A DNA stretch of 64,000 nt from the NCBI RefSeq assembly GCF_001431045.1, contig NZ_BCLE01000020.1, positions 1-64,000 on the forward strand, in the 5' to 3' direction. Within the stretch, counting starts at the first letter, position 1. Each line of letters opens with the position of its first letter. The notes beneath the pieces are model-generated. The model saw only the letters and a list, made by a program, of their open reading frames with translations, searched no databases and was not told the origin of the DNA. This stretch comes from Streptococcus orisasini (GTDB taxonomy: Bacteria; Bacillota; Bacilli; Lactobacillales; Streptococcaceae). The position numbers were made by a program, and so were the translations under genes. Of this stretch, positions 9,267-17,577 are shown piece after piece.

Positions 9267-9581
9267 TCAGTTTAGTTTTTGGGAGTCTCTGACAGTCTTT
9301 GGCACTACTGTCAGGCGCTTGATATCTGAGATACTGATGATAGCTGACATATTCTTTTGAAAATTTTTTAAAATAAGTTTATTGTTTTCTTTATCGTATT
9401 TGACAATATCTCCGGTAAAGCTTTTGTCGAGATAAATCACATGGACAGCTTGGTGCTTTTTTTGTGCTTGTAAAATGGTGTGTAATAACTTATTGGTTTT
9501 TAAAACAATATCGGGAGATTTCTTTGTTGGTTCGATGAACTCCCTCACATGCTCTAAAATTGTCTGTAGAAATCTTTTCAT
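9267..9581 (-). CDS. Hypothetical protein, possibly YolD-like
   Basis: 104 residues, cytoplasmic and basic, with no signal peptide or membrane segment. The second half (FTGDIVKYDKENNKLILKN and a following ISISDIKRLTVV) has the strand-turn-strand pattern seen in small YolD-like or SH3-like barrels. The likeness is weak and no function is claimed. It has a strong dedicated terminator. The ATG has only a weak upstream purine tract. It is transcribed divergently from the PC4-like gene. Confidence 0.6.
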   Translation of the reverse strand: MKRFLQTILEHVREFIEPTKKSPDIVLKTNKLLHTILQAQKKHQAVHVIYLDKSFTGDIVKYDKENNKLILKNFQKNMSAIISISDIKRLTVVPKTVRDSQKLN

Positions 9582-9731
9582 AGCATTTTCTCTAAAAAAT
9601 TGTTAGAATGATTATACCTCATTTTAGATTAAAATGAAATACTTAATTAAAAATTGTAAGAAAAACGATAAATTTAAAAAGTTCTTCTTTTTTAGCAAAC
9701 TTTCTTACGAATATAATAATAGGAGGAACAT

Positions 9732-9944
9732 ATGGCAGAATTTACCTTTGAAATTGAAGAAAAATTATTGGTCCTGTCTGAAAATGACAAGGGTTGGACC
9801 AAGGAACTCAACCGTGTTAGCTTTAACGGTGCCCCAGCCAAGTTTGATATTAGATCTTGGAGCCCTGATCATACAAAGATGGGCAAGGGTATCACGCTTA
9901 CCAATGAAGAATTTGATGTTTTAGTCAATGAATTGAAAAAATGA
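9732..9944 (+). CDS. YdbC/PC4-like single-stranded DNA-binding protein
   Basis: 70 residues. The sequence (WTKELNRVSFNGAPAKFDIRSW and MGKGITLTNEEFDVLVNEL) matches the PC4-like YdbC family of lactic acid bacteria, small dimeric proteins that bind single-stranded nucleic acid. The RBS AGGAGGAAC sits six bases before the ATG. A longer reading frame on the same strand covering 9634-9924 is out of frame with this motif and is not the gene. The gene is monocistronic, with a bidirectional terminator immediately after it. Confidence 0.85.
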   Translation: MAEFTFEIEEKLLVLSENDKGWTKELNRVSFNGAPAKFDIRSWSPDHTKMGKGITLTNEEFDVLVNELKK

Positions 9945-9976
9945 GATTGGAGCCTAATCCAAACTCATTTTTATTT
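9942..9976. terminator. Bidirectional terminator between PC4-like gene and mntH
   Basis: TGAGATTGGA pairs with TCCAAACTCA. T-runs flank the hairpin on both strands. Confidence 0.8.
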
Positions 9977-9984
9977 TTGCTGAA

Positions 9985-11340
9985 TTAAAAAAGGGTATTC
10001 AAAATTAATTGGAAATTGAGAACAGTTAGTAAAACAGCAATTCCGTAAGCTAGATAGGTATTCCATTTGGCATTGACAAAGACGCCCATAATCTTTTTCT
10101 GTGATGTAAAGTAAACCAAAGGAAAGATAGAAAAAGGTAGAGCGATGGACAGAAAGACCTGAGAATAAACAATCAGCTGATCCAGAATTTTTTCTTGACT
10201 GCCATAGATAATTGCCGCAATTAGGACAGGAAGAAGGGCTAATAAACGTGTTACCAAGCGAATGAGCCATTGGGGCATTTTAAGATGTAAGAAGCCTTCC
10301 ATAACAATCTGACCCGTAAGTGTACCTGTAATAGTTGAATTTTGACCGCTGGCCAAAAGAGCAACAGCAAAGAGGGTTGAAAGAAAAGAACTAGCAACAG
10401 CTCCCGCAATGCTGTGATCAGCAAGAGCATTGTACATCTGTGAAAAGGCACTGATTTCACTAGCATGACCATAAAAAAGCGATGCTCCAAGAATCAACAG
10501 GAGGGAATTAACAACAAAGGCCAGACTTAGCTGAATGTTGGAGTCCCAAGTCATGAATTTTACAGCCTGCTGAATGGAAGATTTTTGCTTGTAGTCCACT
10601 CGGCGTGTCTGTGAGATGGATGAATGGAGGTAGAGGTTATGCGGCATAACAGTAGCTCCGATAATGCCCAGTGCCAAGGTTAATCTACTGTTGTCAGCAG
10701 TCCTAGACAGATCAAGGATGGAAGTGCTGGGCAGATAGCCTTTGAAAATACCAGCCGCACTTGGATGAGAAATAAAGACGAGATAGGCAAAAATAAGCAG
10801 AATGGTCAAAATTAAGGTTGAAACAATCGCTTCAATCTTTCTAAAGCCTAACTTCATGATGGACAGAAGCAAAAAGACATCTAAAATAGTAATGAAAATT
10901 GAAAACAGCAGCGGCCAGCCAAACAAAAGATGCAAAGCAATCCCTGATCCGATAACCTCAGCTAAATCTGTTGCCATGAGGGCCAATTCAATAATGACAA
11001 ATAAAAGATAGCGTAAGCCTTTGGGAAGGTGAGCTGCTGTGGCCTGTGCTAAGTCTTGACGTGTCACAATGCCTAACTTTCCAGCCATTTGTTGCAGCTG
11101 CATAGCGATAAGAGATGACAGCAGAACAACTGACAAAAGCAGGTATTTATAACTGGCACCGCCGACAACACTGGTAATCCAGTTTCCTGGATCCATGTAA
11201 CCAACAGCAACCAGAGCACCTGGACCTAAAAAAGCTTTCAGAGTTGTCCAAAAAGAAGCATTTTTAGGAACTTGAACGCTTTGGTTAACTTCGCTAAGGG
11301 ACTTTTTCTTAGAAGCAGTAGAAGATGGCTGAGTTTTCAT
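9985..11340 (-). CDS. mntH: Nramp family Mn2+/H+ symporter
   Basis: 451 residues from the ATG at 11340. An in-frame ATG 36 bases upstream lies inside the -10 box and is excluded. Nramp transporters import Mn2+ (and Fe2+) with protons across the cytoplasmic membrane. Eleven or so membrane segments are visible. The metal-binding motif DPGN ([10 protein letters not shown]) is in the first helix and [14 protein letters not shown] in the sixth. The cytoplasmic N-terminus is rich in Ser and Lys. Mn2+ uptake matters for oxidative-stress defence; a Mn-riboswitch-controlled cation ATPase is also in the window at 53671. Confidence 0.95.
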   Translation of the reverse strand: MKTQPSSTASKKKSLSEVNQSVQVPKNASFWTTLKAFLGPGALVAVGYMDPGNWITSVVGGASYKYLLLSVVLLSSLIAMQLQQMAGKLGIVTRQDLAQATAAHLPKGLRYLLFVIIELALMATDLAEVIGSGIALHLLFGWPLLFSIFITILDVFLLLSIMKLGFRKIEAIVSTLILTILLIFAYLVFISHPSAAGIFKGYLPSTSILDLSRTADNSRLTLALGIIGATVMPHNLYLHSSISQTRRVDYKQKSSIQQAVKFMTWDSNIQLSLAFVVNSLLLILGASLFYGHASEISAFSQMYNALADHSIAGAVASSFLSTLFAVALLASGQNSTITGTLTGQIVMEGFLHLKMPQWLIRLVTRLLALLPVLIAAIIYGSQEKILDQLIVYSQVFLSIALPFSIFPLVYFTSQKKIMGVFVNAKWNTYLAYGIAVLLTVLNFQLILNTLF

Positions 11341-11374
11341 TTTGAAAATCTCTTTTCTAAATAATCTTACTTGC

Positions 11375-11404
11375 ATTATAGCACAAAAAAGAATATATGT
11401 TAAG
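11375..11404 (-). promoter_or_regulatory. mntH promoter
   Basis: On the minus strand, -35 TTAACA (11399-11404) and -10 TATAAT (11375-11380) are 18 bp apart. The ATG at 11340 is the first start downstream. Confidence 0.65.
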
Positions 11405-11418
11405 TAAGCTTAATAATT

Positions 11419-11444
11419 AAAAAAAGGACACCTATTATAAGGTG
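11419..11444 (-). terminator. Terminator downstream of the 44-residue ORF
   Basis: CACCT (11429-11433) pairs with AGGTG (11440-11444). A seven-T run follows on the minus strand. Its position right after the small ORF supports that ORF being a transcribed gene. Confidence 0.65.
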
Positions 11445-11452
11445 CTTTTCGA

Positions 11453-11587
11453 TTATTTTAAATGACTGTCCCTAAGACCAATAAGTATAAAAATAATACC
11501 CAGTATGGTAAAAACGAATTTTGAGGAAAGAAGACCATAAATAATAAAAATGGCAGCTGACAGATAAGAAATATAGTATCGTTTCAT
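11453..11587 (-). CDS. Small 44-residue membrane protein
   Basis: The 44-codon frame begins MKRYYISYLSAAIF and is almost wholly hydrophobic (LLSSKFVFTILGIIFILIGL), consistent with one or two membrane helices, with a basic start and a charged tail (RDSHLK). A TATAAT box is present upstream on the minus strand (11653-11658) and a hairpin with T-run follows. The RBS is weak. A 12-codon upstream frame ends at TGA overlapping its ATG (ATGA), which could couple translation. No function is assigned. Confidence 0.5.
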   Translation of the reverse strand: MKRYYISYLSAAIFIIYGLLSSKFVFTILGIIFILIGLRDSHLK

Positions 11588-11865
11588 GATATTGCTATGG
11601 GAAGAAACCCTAATCCTTTCATTTTAATTAAATATCGCTGTTGCTTTTTCTTATTATAACATAGTAAACTAGATGACTTAATATAAAAATGACGGATGTT
11701 TTTAATAAAATGGATAAATTGTAAATAATTCTTTCATTTTCATTAACATATTCTTTAGTTCTTTTAACGTTGCTGTTGTTTTTGTATTACAAAAACAGAA
11801 GCTGCATAGTATTTTCTTTAATAAAATGTTAAACTTGACTTAATTAAAGAAAAAAGGGGTTTCTT

Positions 11866-14142
11866 ATGAAAATTGAAAGAAAAGAACACTTCAGTTTGCG
11901 CAAGCTTAAGTTTGGCTTGGCCTCAGTTGCAGTTGCATCCTCCTTATTTGCTGTAGCAAAAGTTACAAAAGCTGATGATATGGTGGCAGCCGAACAGGAA
12001 CAATCAAGTCTGACTGATTCCTCAAATAGTGGTAATCAGACGTCAAATCAAGTGATAGCAAAAACAGATACTGCAGAAAATGACATTCAGGAAGCAAAGA
12101 TAAGTAATGCAGAAGATACTGCAGCTGCTCCTTCAACTAGCTCAGCTGCCAATACAGTTCAGACTGGTGAAGAAAGTCCTGTAACAGAAGCTTCGTTAGA
12201 TAGTCAGCCAGCAGAAAATACTGCAGTTGATACTCCTTCAGCCAATAATAAAATGCAGTCTGATGAACAAAATACAAGAAAAGAAACTTTATCAGATAAT
12301 CAGCCAACAAAAGCTAGTACACAGGCTGTTTGGCAGGCTCAAAATACTTCTAAGCAGCAAGCAGCTCGTGTTAAAAGGCTTACTAGAGCACTGCGTTTGA
12401 CTAACACTTTCGTTGATGATGGCCAAGGCAATTGGTATTATCTTGATGCTAATGGTAAAAATGTCACAGGCAGTCAAATAATTGATGGCAAGGCTATGTA
12501 TTTTGCTCAGGATGGTAAGCAAGTCAAAGGTGCTTTTGCTCAAGATAAAGATGGAAATAGGCATTATTATGATAGGGACAGCGGTGAGATGTGGACCAAT
12601 CGCTTTGTAAATGACCAAGGCAATTGGTATTATCTTAATAATGCTGGTATTCCTGTTACTGGCAGAGTTTCTGTTAATGACCAAATTCTCTATTTTAAAT
12701 CTGATGGCAGTCAGGTCAAGGGAGGATTTGTTACAGAAAACGGTTCTTCTTATTATTATGATGAAAATTCTGGAGATTTGCTGAGGAATACTAACCGAAT
12801 CATTAATGGAGTGAGCTATCAATTTGGTAACGATGGCAAGGCAAGAGCAGTTGATAAAGTAGAAGTTGTTAAGACTAACCTTGTTATCGATAGTTATGAA
12901 TTTGGTCCTTCTGTTTCAAAGATTATTCTTAATTTTAACCGCAAGGTAACCCCTGCTGTTGTTCATGCCGGTGCAACGGTAACAACTGCCGGAATTCCAA
13001 GAAAAATTCTCAATTCTTATGTTTCTAACGCTTCAGGGCATGTGGTTTATTTCGACAGCAGTAACTATGTAACGCTTGAATTGGATATTCCTTATGATCC
13101 AAAAGATAGCAGCCGCAACGCCTCCCCTTTTATCTATGATTCAGCAATCTCTCGCAATAAATGGGTTCAGAATTATGTGGTTAAGGTAAACAATTTGCGC
13201 GTGCAGGCAGATGGTTCCAATAGTAGTCAACTCATTAATTCCCAACAAGATGCCATTAATAATCGCTTGCTGCCAACAACAGACCGTTTTTCAGAACGCG
13301 GCACTTATGGTAATTTTAATTATGCAGCCTATCAGCCAGAAACAGCTATCGGTGGTGAAAAAAATCCTTTGATTGTCTGGCTGCACGGTGTTGGAGAAGT
13401 AGGAACTGATATTAATCTTCCGCTTCTGGCTAGCAATGTTGTCCGCTTGACAGAAAACCCTATTCAAAATCATTTTACTTCTACAGGCAAGGGCACTCAA
13501 AGAGGAGCTTATGTATTGGTGCCTCAAACGTCTACTCCTTGGTCTAAGAATCAAACAGCAGCTCTGATGAGGCTCATTAAAGCTTATGTAGCAAGCCATC
13601 CAGATATTGACAGCAAACGTATTTATTTGGCAGGCCTCTCCAATGGTGGTGGCATGACTCTAGATATGGGAGTTGCCTATCCGAATTACTTTGCAGCTTT
13701 AGTCCCTATTTCGGCTTCCTACCGTAACCAGTTGACTGACAATAATAATAGATTAAACAGTACAGCTTTAAGTGCTTTAAGAAACCAGCCTATGTGGATG
13801 ATTCATACCCGAGCCGATGATACGGTACCAGCAGAAGGCAATGTTTTGCCCTTTTATAAAAAGATACTTGAAGCAGGAGCACAAAACAAATGGCTTTCTT
13901 ACTATGAAACTAATGTTGGCAGACATTATTCCGGTGTCACTTACAGCGGTCACTGGTCATGGGTTTATTTCCTGAATGATCAAGTAACAGGGGTTCAAAA
14001 TGTTAATAATGCCAAAAACTGGTCCGGCCTTTCTGGTATGGTTGCAACAAATCCAACATACGGCGGTGATGCCAAGGCTATTGTTAATGGTATAGCTTAT
14101 AGCAATGTCTTTGACTGGCTAAATGGTCAACGAAAAAGATAA
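11866..14142 (+). CDS. gbpD: GbpD-like secreted glucan-binding esterase/lipase
   Basis: 758 residues, secreted. A YSIRK-like signal peptide (HFSLRKLKFGLASVAVAS) leads into a low-complexity Ser/Thr/Ala/Gln linker (about 38-165). Glucan-binding YG-type repeats follow at about 180-325 (NWYYLDANGK, NWYYLNNAG, SYYYDENSG). An Ig-like domain at about 335-450 precedes an alpha/beta-hydrolase. In the hydrolase, WLHGVG forms the oxyanion region, GLSNGG carries Ser592, RADD gives Asp651 or Asp652, and GHWSW gives His696. The architecture matches S. mutans GbpD, reported to bind glucan and to have lipase activity. There is no LPXTG motif, so it is probably released or held by glucan. An RBS (AAAGGGG) precedes the ATG. 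Confidence 0.88.
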   Translation: MKIERKEHFSLRKLKFGLASVAVASSLFAVAKVTKADDMVAAEQEQSSLTDSSNSGNQTSNQVIAKTDTAENDIQEAKISNAEDTAAAPSTSSAANTVQTGEESPVTEASLDSQPAENTAVDTPSANNKMQSDEQNTRKETLSDNQPTKASTQAVWQAQNTSKQQAARVKRLTRALRLTNTFVDDGQGNWYYLDANGKNVTGSQIIDGKAMYFAQDGKQVKGAFAQDKDGNRHYYDRDSGEMWTNRFVNDQGNWYYLNNAGIPVTGRVSVNDQILYFKSDGSQVKGGFVTENGSSYYYDENSGDLLRNTNRIINGVSYQFGNDGKARAVDKVEVVKTNLVIDSYEFGPSVSKIILNFNRKVTPAVVHAGATVTTAGIPRKILNSYVSNASGHVVYFDSSNYVTLELDIPYDPKDSSRNASPFIYDSAISRNKWVQNYVVKVNNLRVQADGSNSSQLINSQQDAINNRLLPTTDRFSERGTYGNFNYAAYQPETAIGGEKNPLIVWLHGVGEVGTDINLPLLASNVVRLTENPIQNHFTSTGKGTQRGAYVLVPQTSTPWSKNQTAALMRLIKAYVASHPDIDSKRIYLAGLSNGGGMTLDMGVAYPNYFAALVPISASYRNQLTDNNNRLNSTALSALRNQPMWMIHTRADDTVPAEGNVLPFYKKILEAGAQNKWLSYYETNVGRHYSGVTYSGHWSWVYFLNDQVTGVQNVNNAKNWSGLSGMVATNPTYGGDAKAIVNGIAYSNVFDWLNGQRKR

Positions 14143-14184
14143 TATAAACAATAAAACGCTAGAACAATTTTTCTAGTTTCAGAT

Positions 14185-14208
14185 AAAGGGCCAAACCGGC
14201 CCTTTTTG
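14185..14208 (+). terminator. Terminator of gbpD
   Basis: AAAGGGCC and GGCCCTTT pair around AAACC, followed by TTTTG. Confidence 0.88.
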
Positions 14209-14489
14209 TGTGTTTAAATGACAAACAAATTCTTTTTAAGAGTATCGAAGTTTTAAATAACTATGCTCAAATGAAGCGAATTTAGTTTAAATCAAATAAT
14301 TCTGATATTTTGCTGATTTGTATAGGAGAAGTACCCTAATTTGGTCTGTATCCAAATAGTAGGGATATTTTTCATTGTCCGGTTTAATTTGACAATCGAG
14401 GGTGAGCAAAATTTTTGCAATGCGCATTCGGTTTTGTTAAACTAATTTTAATCAATCGATTGAATAAAACCGATTCGGAGGAGGTTACA
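14209..14489 (+). promoter_or_regulatory. Upstream region and palindromic operator of the OhrR-type gene
   Basis: There is no gene in this stretch. A hairpin-like repeat (ACCCTAATTTGG against CCAAAT..TAGGGAT) lies at about 14331-14372, and a TTGACA at 14389-14394 could be a -35 box. The perfect 12-bp palindrome TCAATCGATTGA (14452-14463) sits 26 bases before the start codon and is the best candidate operator for the regulator encoded downstream. Confidence 0.5.
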
Positions 14490-14972
14490 TTGATACAAAC
14501 ACAAGAAATAATAGATGATAAATTTCAAGAGCAACCATCATCTCTGCTTTTAGAACACAACCTCTGCTTTTCTTTGTATGCAGCTTCGAGAGAATTTATC
14601 AACCGTTACACGCCTTTGTTAGCTGAGATCGGACTGACCTACACACAGTATGTGGTCATGATGGTTCTCTGGGAAGAGCACAGCGTTGTCACCCGTGAAC
14701 TGCGTGATAGGGTCTTCCTAGATAGTGGCACTCTGACACCCGTACTAAAAAAATTAGAGGAAAAAGGGTTTGTTACTAAGGAGCGCTCACAAGCGGATGC
14801 CCGTGACTTGATTGTCACCCTCACTCAAGAAGGTACAGACCTAAAACAGGCTGCTCTGGCTGTTCAAGCTGAGATTGCTAAAAACTTCAAAGGTAGTTCA
14901 GACAATGAGATGCTTTTACAATTGCTCCAAGAAGTGATGGAGACATTCCGACAAGAACGAAAGGGAAGGTAA
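14490..14972 (+). CDS. MarR/OhrR-type redox-sensing regulator
   Basis: 160 residues from a TTG start, chosen because GGAGGAGG lies just upstream; an earlier TTG at 14415 has no RBS. The N-terminal NLCFSLYAASREF matches the reactive-cysteine region of OhrR proteins, which sense organic peroxide or hypochlorous acid through that Cys. The winged helix is at about 50-120 (TYTQYVVMMVLWEE, DSGTLTPVLKKLEEKGFV). It heads an operon with a flavodoxin-like protein, an ABM protein, a flavoprotein, msrB and msrA, so it probably represses this set until oxidised. The likely operator is the palindrome at 14452-14463. The inducer is an inference from the family. Confidence 0.87.
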   Translation: MIQTQEIIDDKFQEQPSSLLLEHNLCFSLYAASREFINRYTPLLAEIGLTYTQYVVMMVLWEEHSVVTRELRDRVFLDSGTLTPVLKKLEEKGFVTKERSQADARDLIVTLTQEGTDLKQAALAVQAEIAKNFKGSSDNEMLLQLLQEVMETFRQERKGR

Positions 14973-14978
14973 ACAGTG

Positions 14979-15338
14979 ATGACAAAAATCGTTTATGCAA
15001 GCCGGACAGGCCATGTTGAGAAAATCGTGAACCAACTGGGTGTGACAAATGCCTTGAAAATCGAAACAGGCGAAGAAACAATTGACGGGGACTATGTGAT
15101 TTTTACGTATTCTACAGGACAGGGTAAAACGCCCAAGCTTGTTGAGCAGTTTTTAGCGCATAATCCAGGCGTCAAAGCCGTTGTTGGGAGTGGTTCTATG
15201 GCAAAGCATGCTGAAACCTTCAATTTTGGCGCAGAAAACATTGCCAAGGCCTACAAGGTACCAATCTTAGCCAAGTTAGATGGCCTAGGAACACCTCAAG
15301 AGATTGAAGACTTGGCTAAAAGTTTAGCAAATTTGTAA
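14979..15338 (+). CDS. NrdI-like flavodoxin
   Basis: 119 residues from the ATG at 14979 (a GTG lies three bases earlier). The phosphate-binding loop YASRTGHVEKIV closely resembles NrdI, the flavodoxin that helps assemble the Mn2-tyrosyl cofactor of class Ib ribonucleotide reductase. The glycine-rich VVGSGSMAKHAETF fits the flavin loop and LDGLGTPQEIEDL the NrdI C-terminus. No nrdE or nrdF is nearby. It sits inside an OhrR/Msr stress operon, seven bases after the regulator, so an electron-transfer role in that pathway is likelier than ribonucleotide reductase assembly. That role is an inference. Confidence 0.75.
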   Translation: MTKIVYASRTGHVEKIVNQLGVTNALKIETGEETIDGDYVIFTYSTGQGKTPKLVEQFLAHNPGVKAVVGSGSMAKHAETFNFGAENIAKAYKVPILAKLDGLGTPQEIEDLAKSLANL

Positions 15339-15377
15339 CCAAAACAGAATTTTATCAGATAAAAAGGAGAACTCATT

Positions 15378-15686
15378 ATGACAATTGTACAAACAGCCGT
15401 ATTTACCGTAGACAAAGACTATCAAGAAGCTTTTCTTGAAAAAATTAAACGTGATGTTGCTTCCCTCAAAGCTTGGCCAGGAAACTTAGCAGCTGAAGGT
15501 TGGCAAGGCGATGATAAGGGAGATAACATCGAATTTATCTTGCTCTCAAAATGGAATTATAAAACTGATTTTGAGGCGTGGTTGAATCGCCCAGGTCACA
15601 AAGAAGGGCACGCAGACCCAAAAACACAGGAGATTCGCAAGCATGTTTCACGCAAGGTAAATACCTACAAAATATTAGCTGACTAG
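15378..15686 (+). CDS. Antibiotic biosynthesis monooxygenase (ABM) fold protein
   Basis: 102 residues. The ferredoxin-like ABM pattern is visible: a first strand (VQTAVFTVDKDYQEAFLEKI), WPGNLAAEGWQ in the middle, and FILLSKWNYKTDFEAWLNRPGH, typical of the WxxxxxFxxWxxxxxH motif of ABM and heme-degrading monooxygenases. Small cytoplasmic ABM proteins act on quinones, heme or other small molecules; the substrate here is unknown. The RBS AAAAGGAGAA is strong. It is the third gene of the oxidative-stress operon. Confidence 0.8.
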   Translation: MTIVQTAVFTVDKDYQEAFLEKIKRDVASLKAWPGNLAAEGWQGDDKGDNIEFILLSKWNYKTDFEAWLNRPGHKEGHADPKTQEIRKHVSRKVNTYKILAD

Positions 15687-15712
15687 CACTCAAAGAAAGG
15701 CGGAAAAAACTA

Positions 15713-17062
15713 ATGAACTATGATGTGATTTTTATTGGAAGTGGTCATGCCAACAACCACGGTGCCCGCCTGCTGGCTGCAGCAGGGAAAAAAGTTGCTA
15801 TGATTGAGGCAGACAAATTTGGCGGTGTCTGTACCAATTATGGTTGCGATGCTAAAATTCTCTTAGATGGTCCCTTTGAGTATGTAGATGGACTGAACAA
15901 CTACCAAGATTTGGGCTTGAAAGCGGATGTGCAGATTGATTGGGCAGCCATGATGGCTCATAAGCGCAAAACTCTGGCTGGCTTTCAAGAGGTATTTCCT
16001 CCCAGGTTCAAAAACTTAGGAATTGACATTATCAACGGACGGGGAACTATCGTTGATACCCACACGGTCTCTGTTGGCGGCCAACACTATACGGCTGACT
16101 ATATCGTCATCGGAACTGGCGCCCGCAATGCTAAACTCAATATTCCAGGCAAAGAGTTTACGCAAGGCAGCACAGAATTTTTAGATTTGGACGCTTTGCC
16201 TGAACACATGATTGTAATTGGTGCAGGAATTATTGGAATGGAATTTGCCTCAATGGCCTTGCTGGCAGGCAAGAAAGTGACCTTCTTTGAGTATGCTGAG
16301 CGTCCTTTGCTGGCTTATCCAGAACAATATGTCAAGAAAATTGTAGCTAAATTTGAATCTCAAGGTGCTGCTTTCCACTTTGGCCAAGCTGTTTCTCAAG
16401 TTGAAAAAGTTGACGATGGTTTCCGTGTGACAACAGCTGAAGGTCTTTCAGCGACTGGTGATTTTGTTCTGGATGCGACAGGACGTATCGCTAACGTTGA
16501 AAACCTAGGCTTGGAAAATTTGGGTATCAAAGCAAGCTCCCGTGGTATCAAGGTAGATAACCACATGCGTACCGCTGTGCCAAATATCTACGCCTCAGGT
16601 GACGTTGTTGACAAAACCATTCCCAAATTAACACCAACTGCTGAGTTTGAATCTAATTATATCGCTCGTGATATCTTAAATTCTGACGGACCAGCCATCA
16701 CTTATCCTGTTATCCCGAATCTTGTCTTTACTCTTCCTCGCATTGGGCAAGTCGGTGTCACCATTGACCAAGCAAAAGCTCATCCTGATCGATACAAATT
16801 GGTCGAAATCCCATGGGGAGAACAGCACGACTGGGTTAATAATCATGAACAGGAAGCAGAATTGGCGCTGATTTTTGATAGGGAAGATTATCTGGTGGGT
16901 GCAGCTGCGATTTCCAGTCAAGCCGGCACTTGGTTGGATTGGCTGACACCGATCATCGAGAAAAAGATGACTGCACAGGATCTTAACAGCATGATTATGT
17001 CCTTTCCAACTCAGACCTATATGCTCTGGTCAACATTAACACCACTTTTAAGAGCACAATAG
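15713..17062 (+). CDS. FAD-dependent pyridine nucleotide-disulfide oxidoreductase
   Basis: 449 residues, the length of the dihydrolipoamide/glutathione/mercuric reductase family. The FAD-binding start is the unusual FIGSGHANNHGARLLA. The redox disulfide GGVCTNYGCDAKILL (Cys42 and Cys47 region) is intact. A second nucleotide-binding motif, VIGAGIIGMEFASMA, is at about residues 166-180, and ASGDVVDK binds FAD. In the C-terminal dimer domain the usual HPTxxE acid/base pair is replaced by FPTQTY, so His and Glu are missing. Similar proteins in lactobacilli are annotated as glutathione- or lipoamide-reductase relatives. It probably supplies reducing power to a thiol or flavin partner in this operon; the true substrate is unknown. 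Confidence 0.82.
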   Translation: MNYDVIFIGSGHANNHGARLLAAAGKKVAMIEADKFGGVCTNYGCDAKILLDGPFEYVDGLNNYQDLGLKADVQIDWAAMMAHKRKTLAGFQEVFPPRFKNLGIDIINGRGTIVDTHTVSVGGQHYTADYIVIGTGARNAKLNIPGKEFTQGSTEFLDLDALPEHMIVIGAGIIGMEFASMALLAGKKVTFFEYAERPLLAYPEQYVKKIVAKFESQGAAFHFGQAVSQVEKVDDGFRVTTAEGLSATGDFVLDATGRIANVENLGLENLGIKASSRGIKVDNHMRTAVPNIYASGDVVDKTIPKLTPTAEFESNYIARDILNSDGPAITYPVIPNLVFTLPRIGQVGVTIDQAKAHPDRYKLVEIPWGEQHDWVNNHEQEAELALIFDREDYLVGAAAISSQAGTWLDWLTPIIEKKMTAQDLNSMIMSFPTQTYMLWSTLTPLLRAQ

Positions 17063-17111
17063 TTGGAAAAATTTATGCCTATCTTTATATCAATAAAAAG
17101 GAGGACCACAT

Positions 17112-17549
17112 ATGATAGAAGAAACAAAAGAAGAATTGCGTCAACGTATCGGCGATTTGGCCTATGAGGTAACACAGAAGGCCGCAACGGAGCGTGCTTT
17201 TACAGGGGAATACGATGAGTTCTTTGAGAAGGGCATTTACGTTGATATCGTGAGTGGCGAGCCTTTGTTCTCATCCACCGACAAATATAACTCGGGCTGC
17301 GGTTGGCCGGCCTTCACTAAACCTATTGACAGCCATCGGGTGACCGACCACGAAGACCGTTCTTTCGGTATGCGTCGTATCGAGGTTCGCAGCAAGGAAG
17401 CTGATTCGCACTTGGGACATGTCTTTAACGACGGTCTCCTTGACCGCGGCGGTCTGCGCTATTGCATTAATTCTGCTGCGCTCAAGTTTATTCCTTATGA
17501 AGAGATGGAAAAAGAAGGCTACGCAGATTATATGGCTGTCGTTGAGTAA
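17112..17549 (+). CDS. msrB: Peptide-methionine (R)-S-oxide reductase
   Basis: 145 residues, cytoplasmic. MsrB reduces the R epimer of methionine sulfoxide in proteins. The SelR/MsrB fold shows [12 protein letters not shown] at about residues 58-69, GHVFNDG near 101, and the catalytic cysteine in [11 protein letters not shown] near 117. The CxxC zinc pairs of many MsrB proteins are absent, so this is a zinc-free form. The RBS AAAAAGGAGG is very strong. It is followed 28 bases on by msrA, so both sulfoxide epimers are covered by one operon. Confidence 0.93.
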   Translation: MIEETKEELRQRIGDLAYEVTQKAATERAFTGEYDEFFEKGIYVDIVSGEPLFSSTDKYNSGCGWPAFTKPIDSHRVTDHEDRSFGMRRIEVRSKEADSHLGHVFNDGLLDRGGLRYCINSAALKFIPYEEMEKEGYADYMAVVE

Positions 17550-17577
17550 GCACTTAGTATTGAAATGGAGGAAGTAT

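Noticed and set aside
9634-9924. 96-codon plus-strand frame overlapping the PC4-like gene
   Set aside because: It is out of frame with the clearly conserved YdbC/PC4 protein and lacks an RBS.
11341-11376. Upstream ATG for mntH
   Set aside because: It overlaps the -10 box of the mntH promoter, so it would not be in the mRNA.
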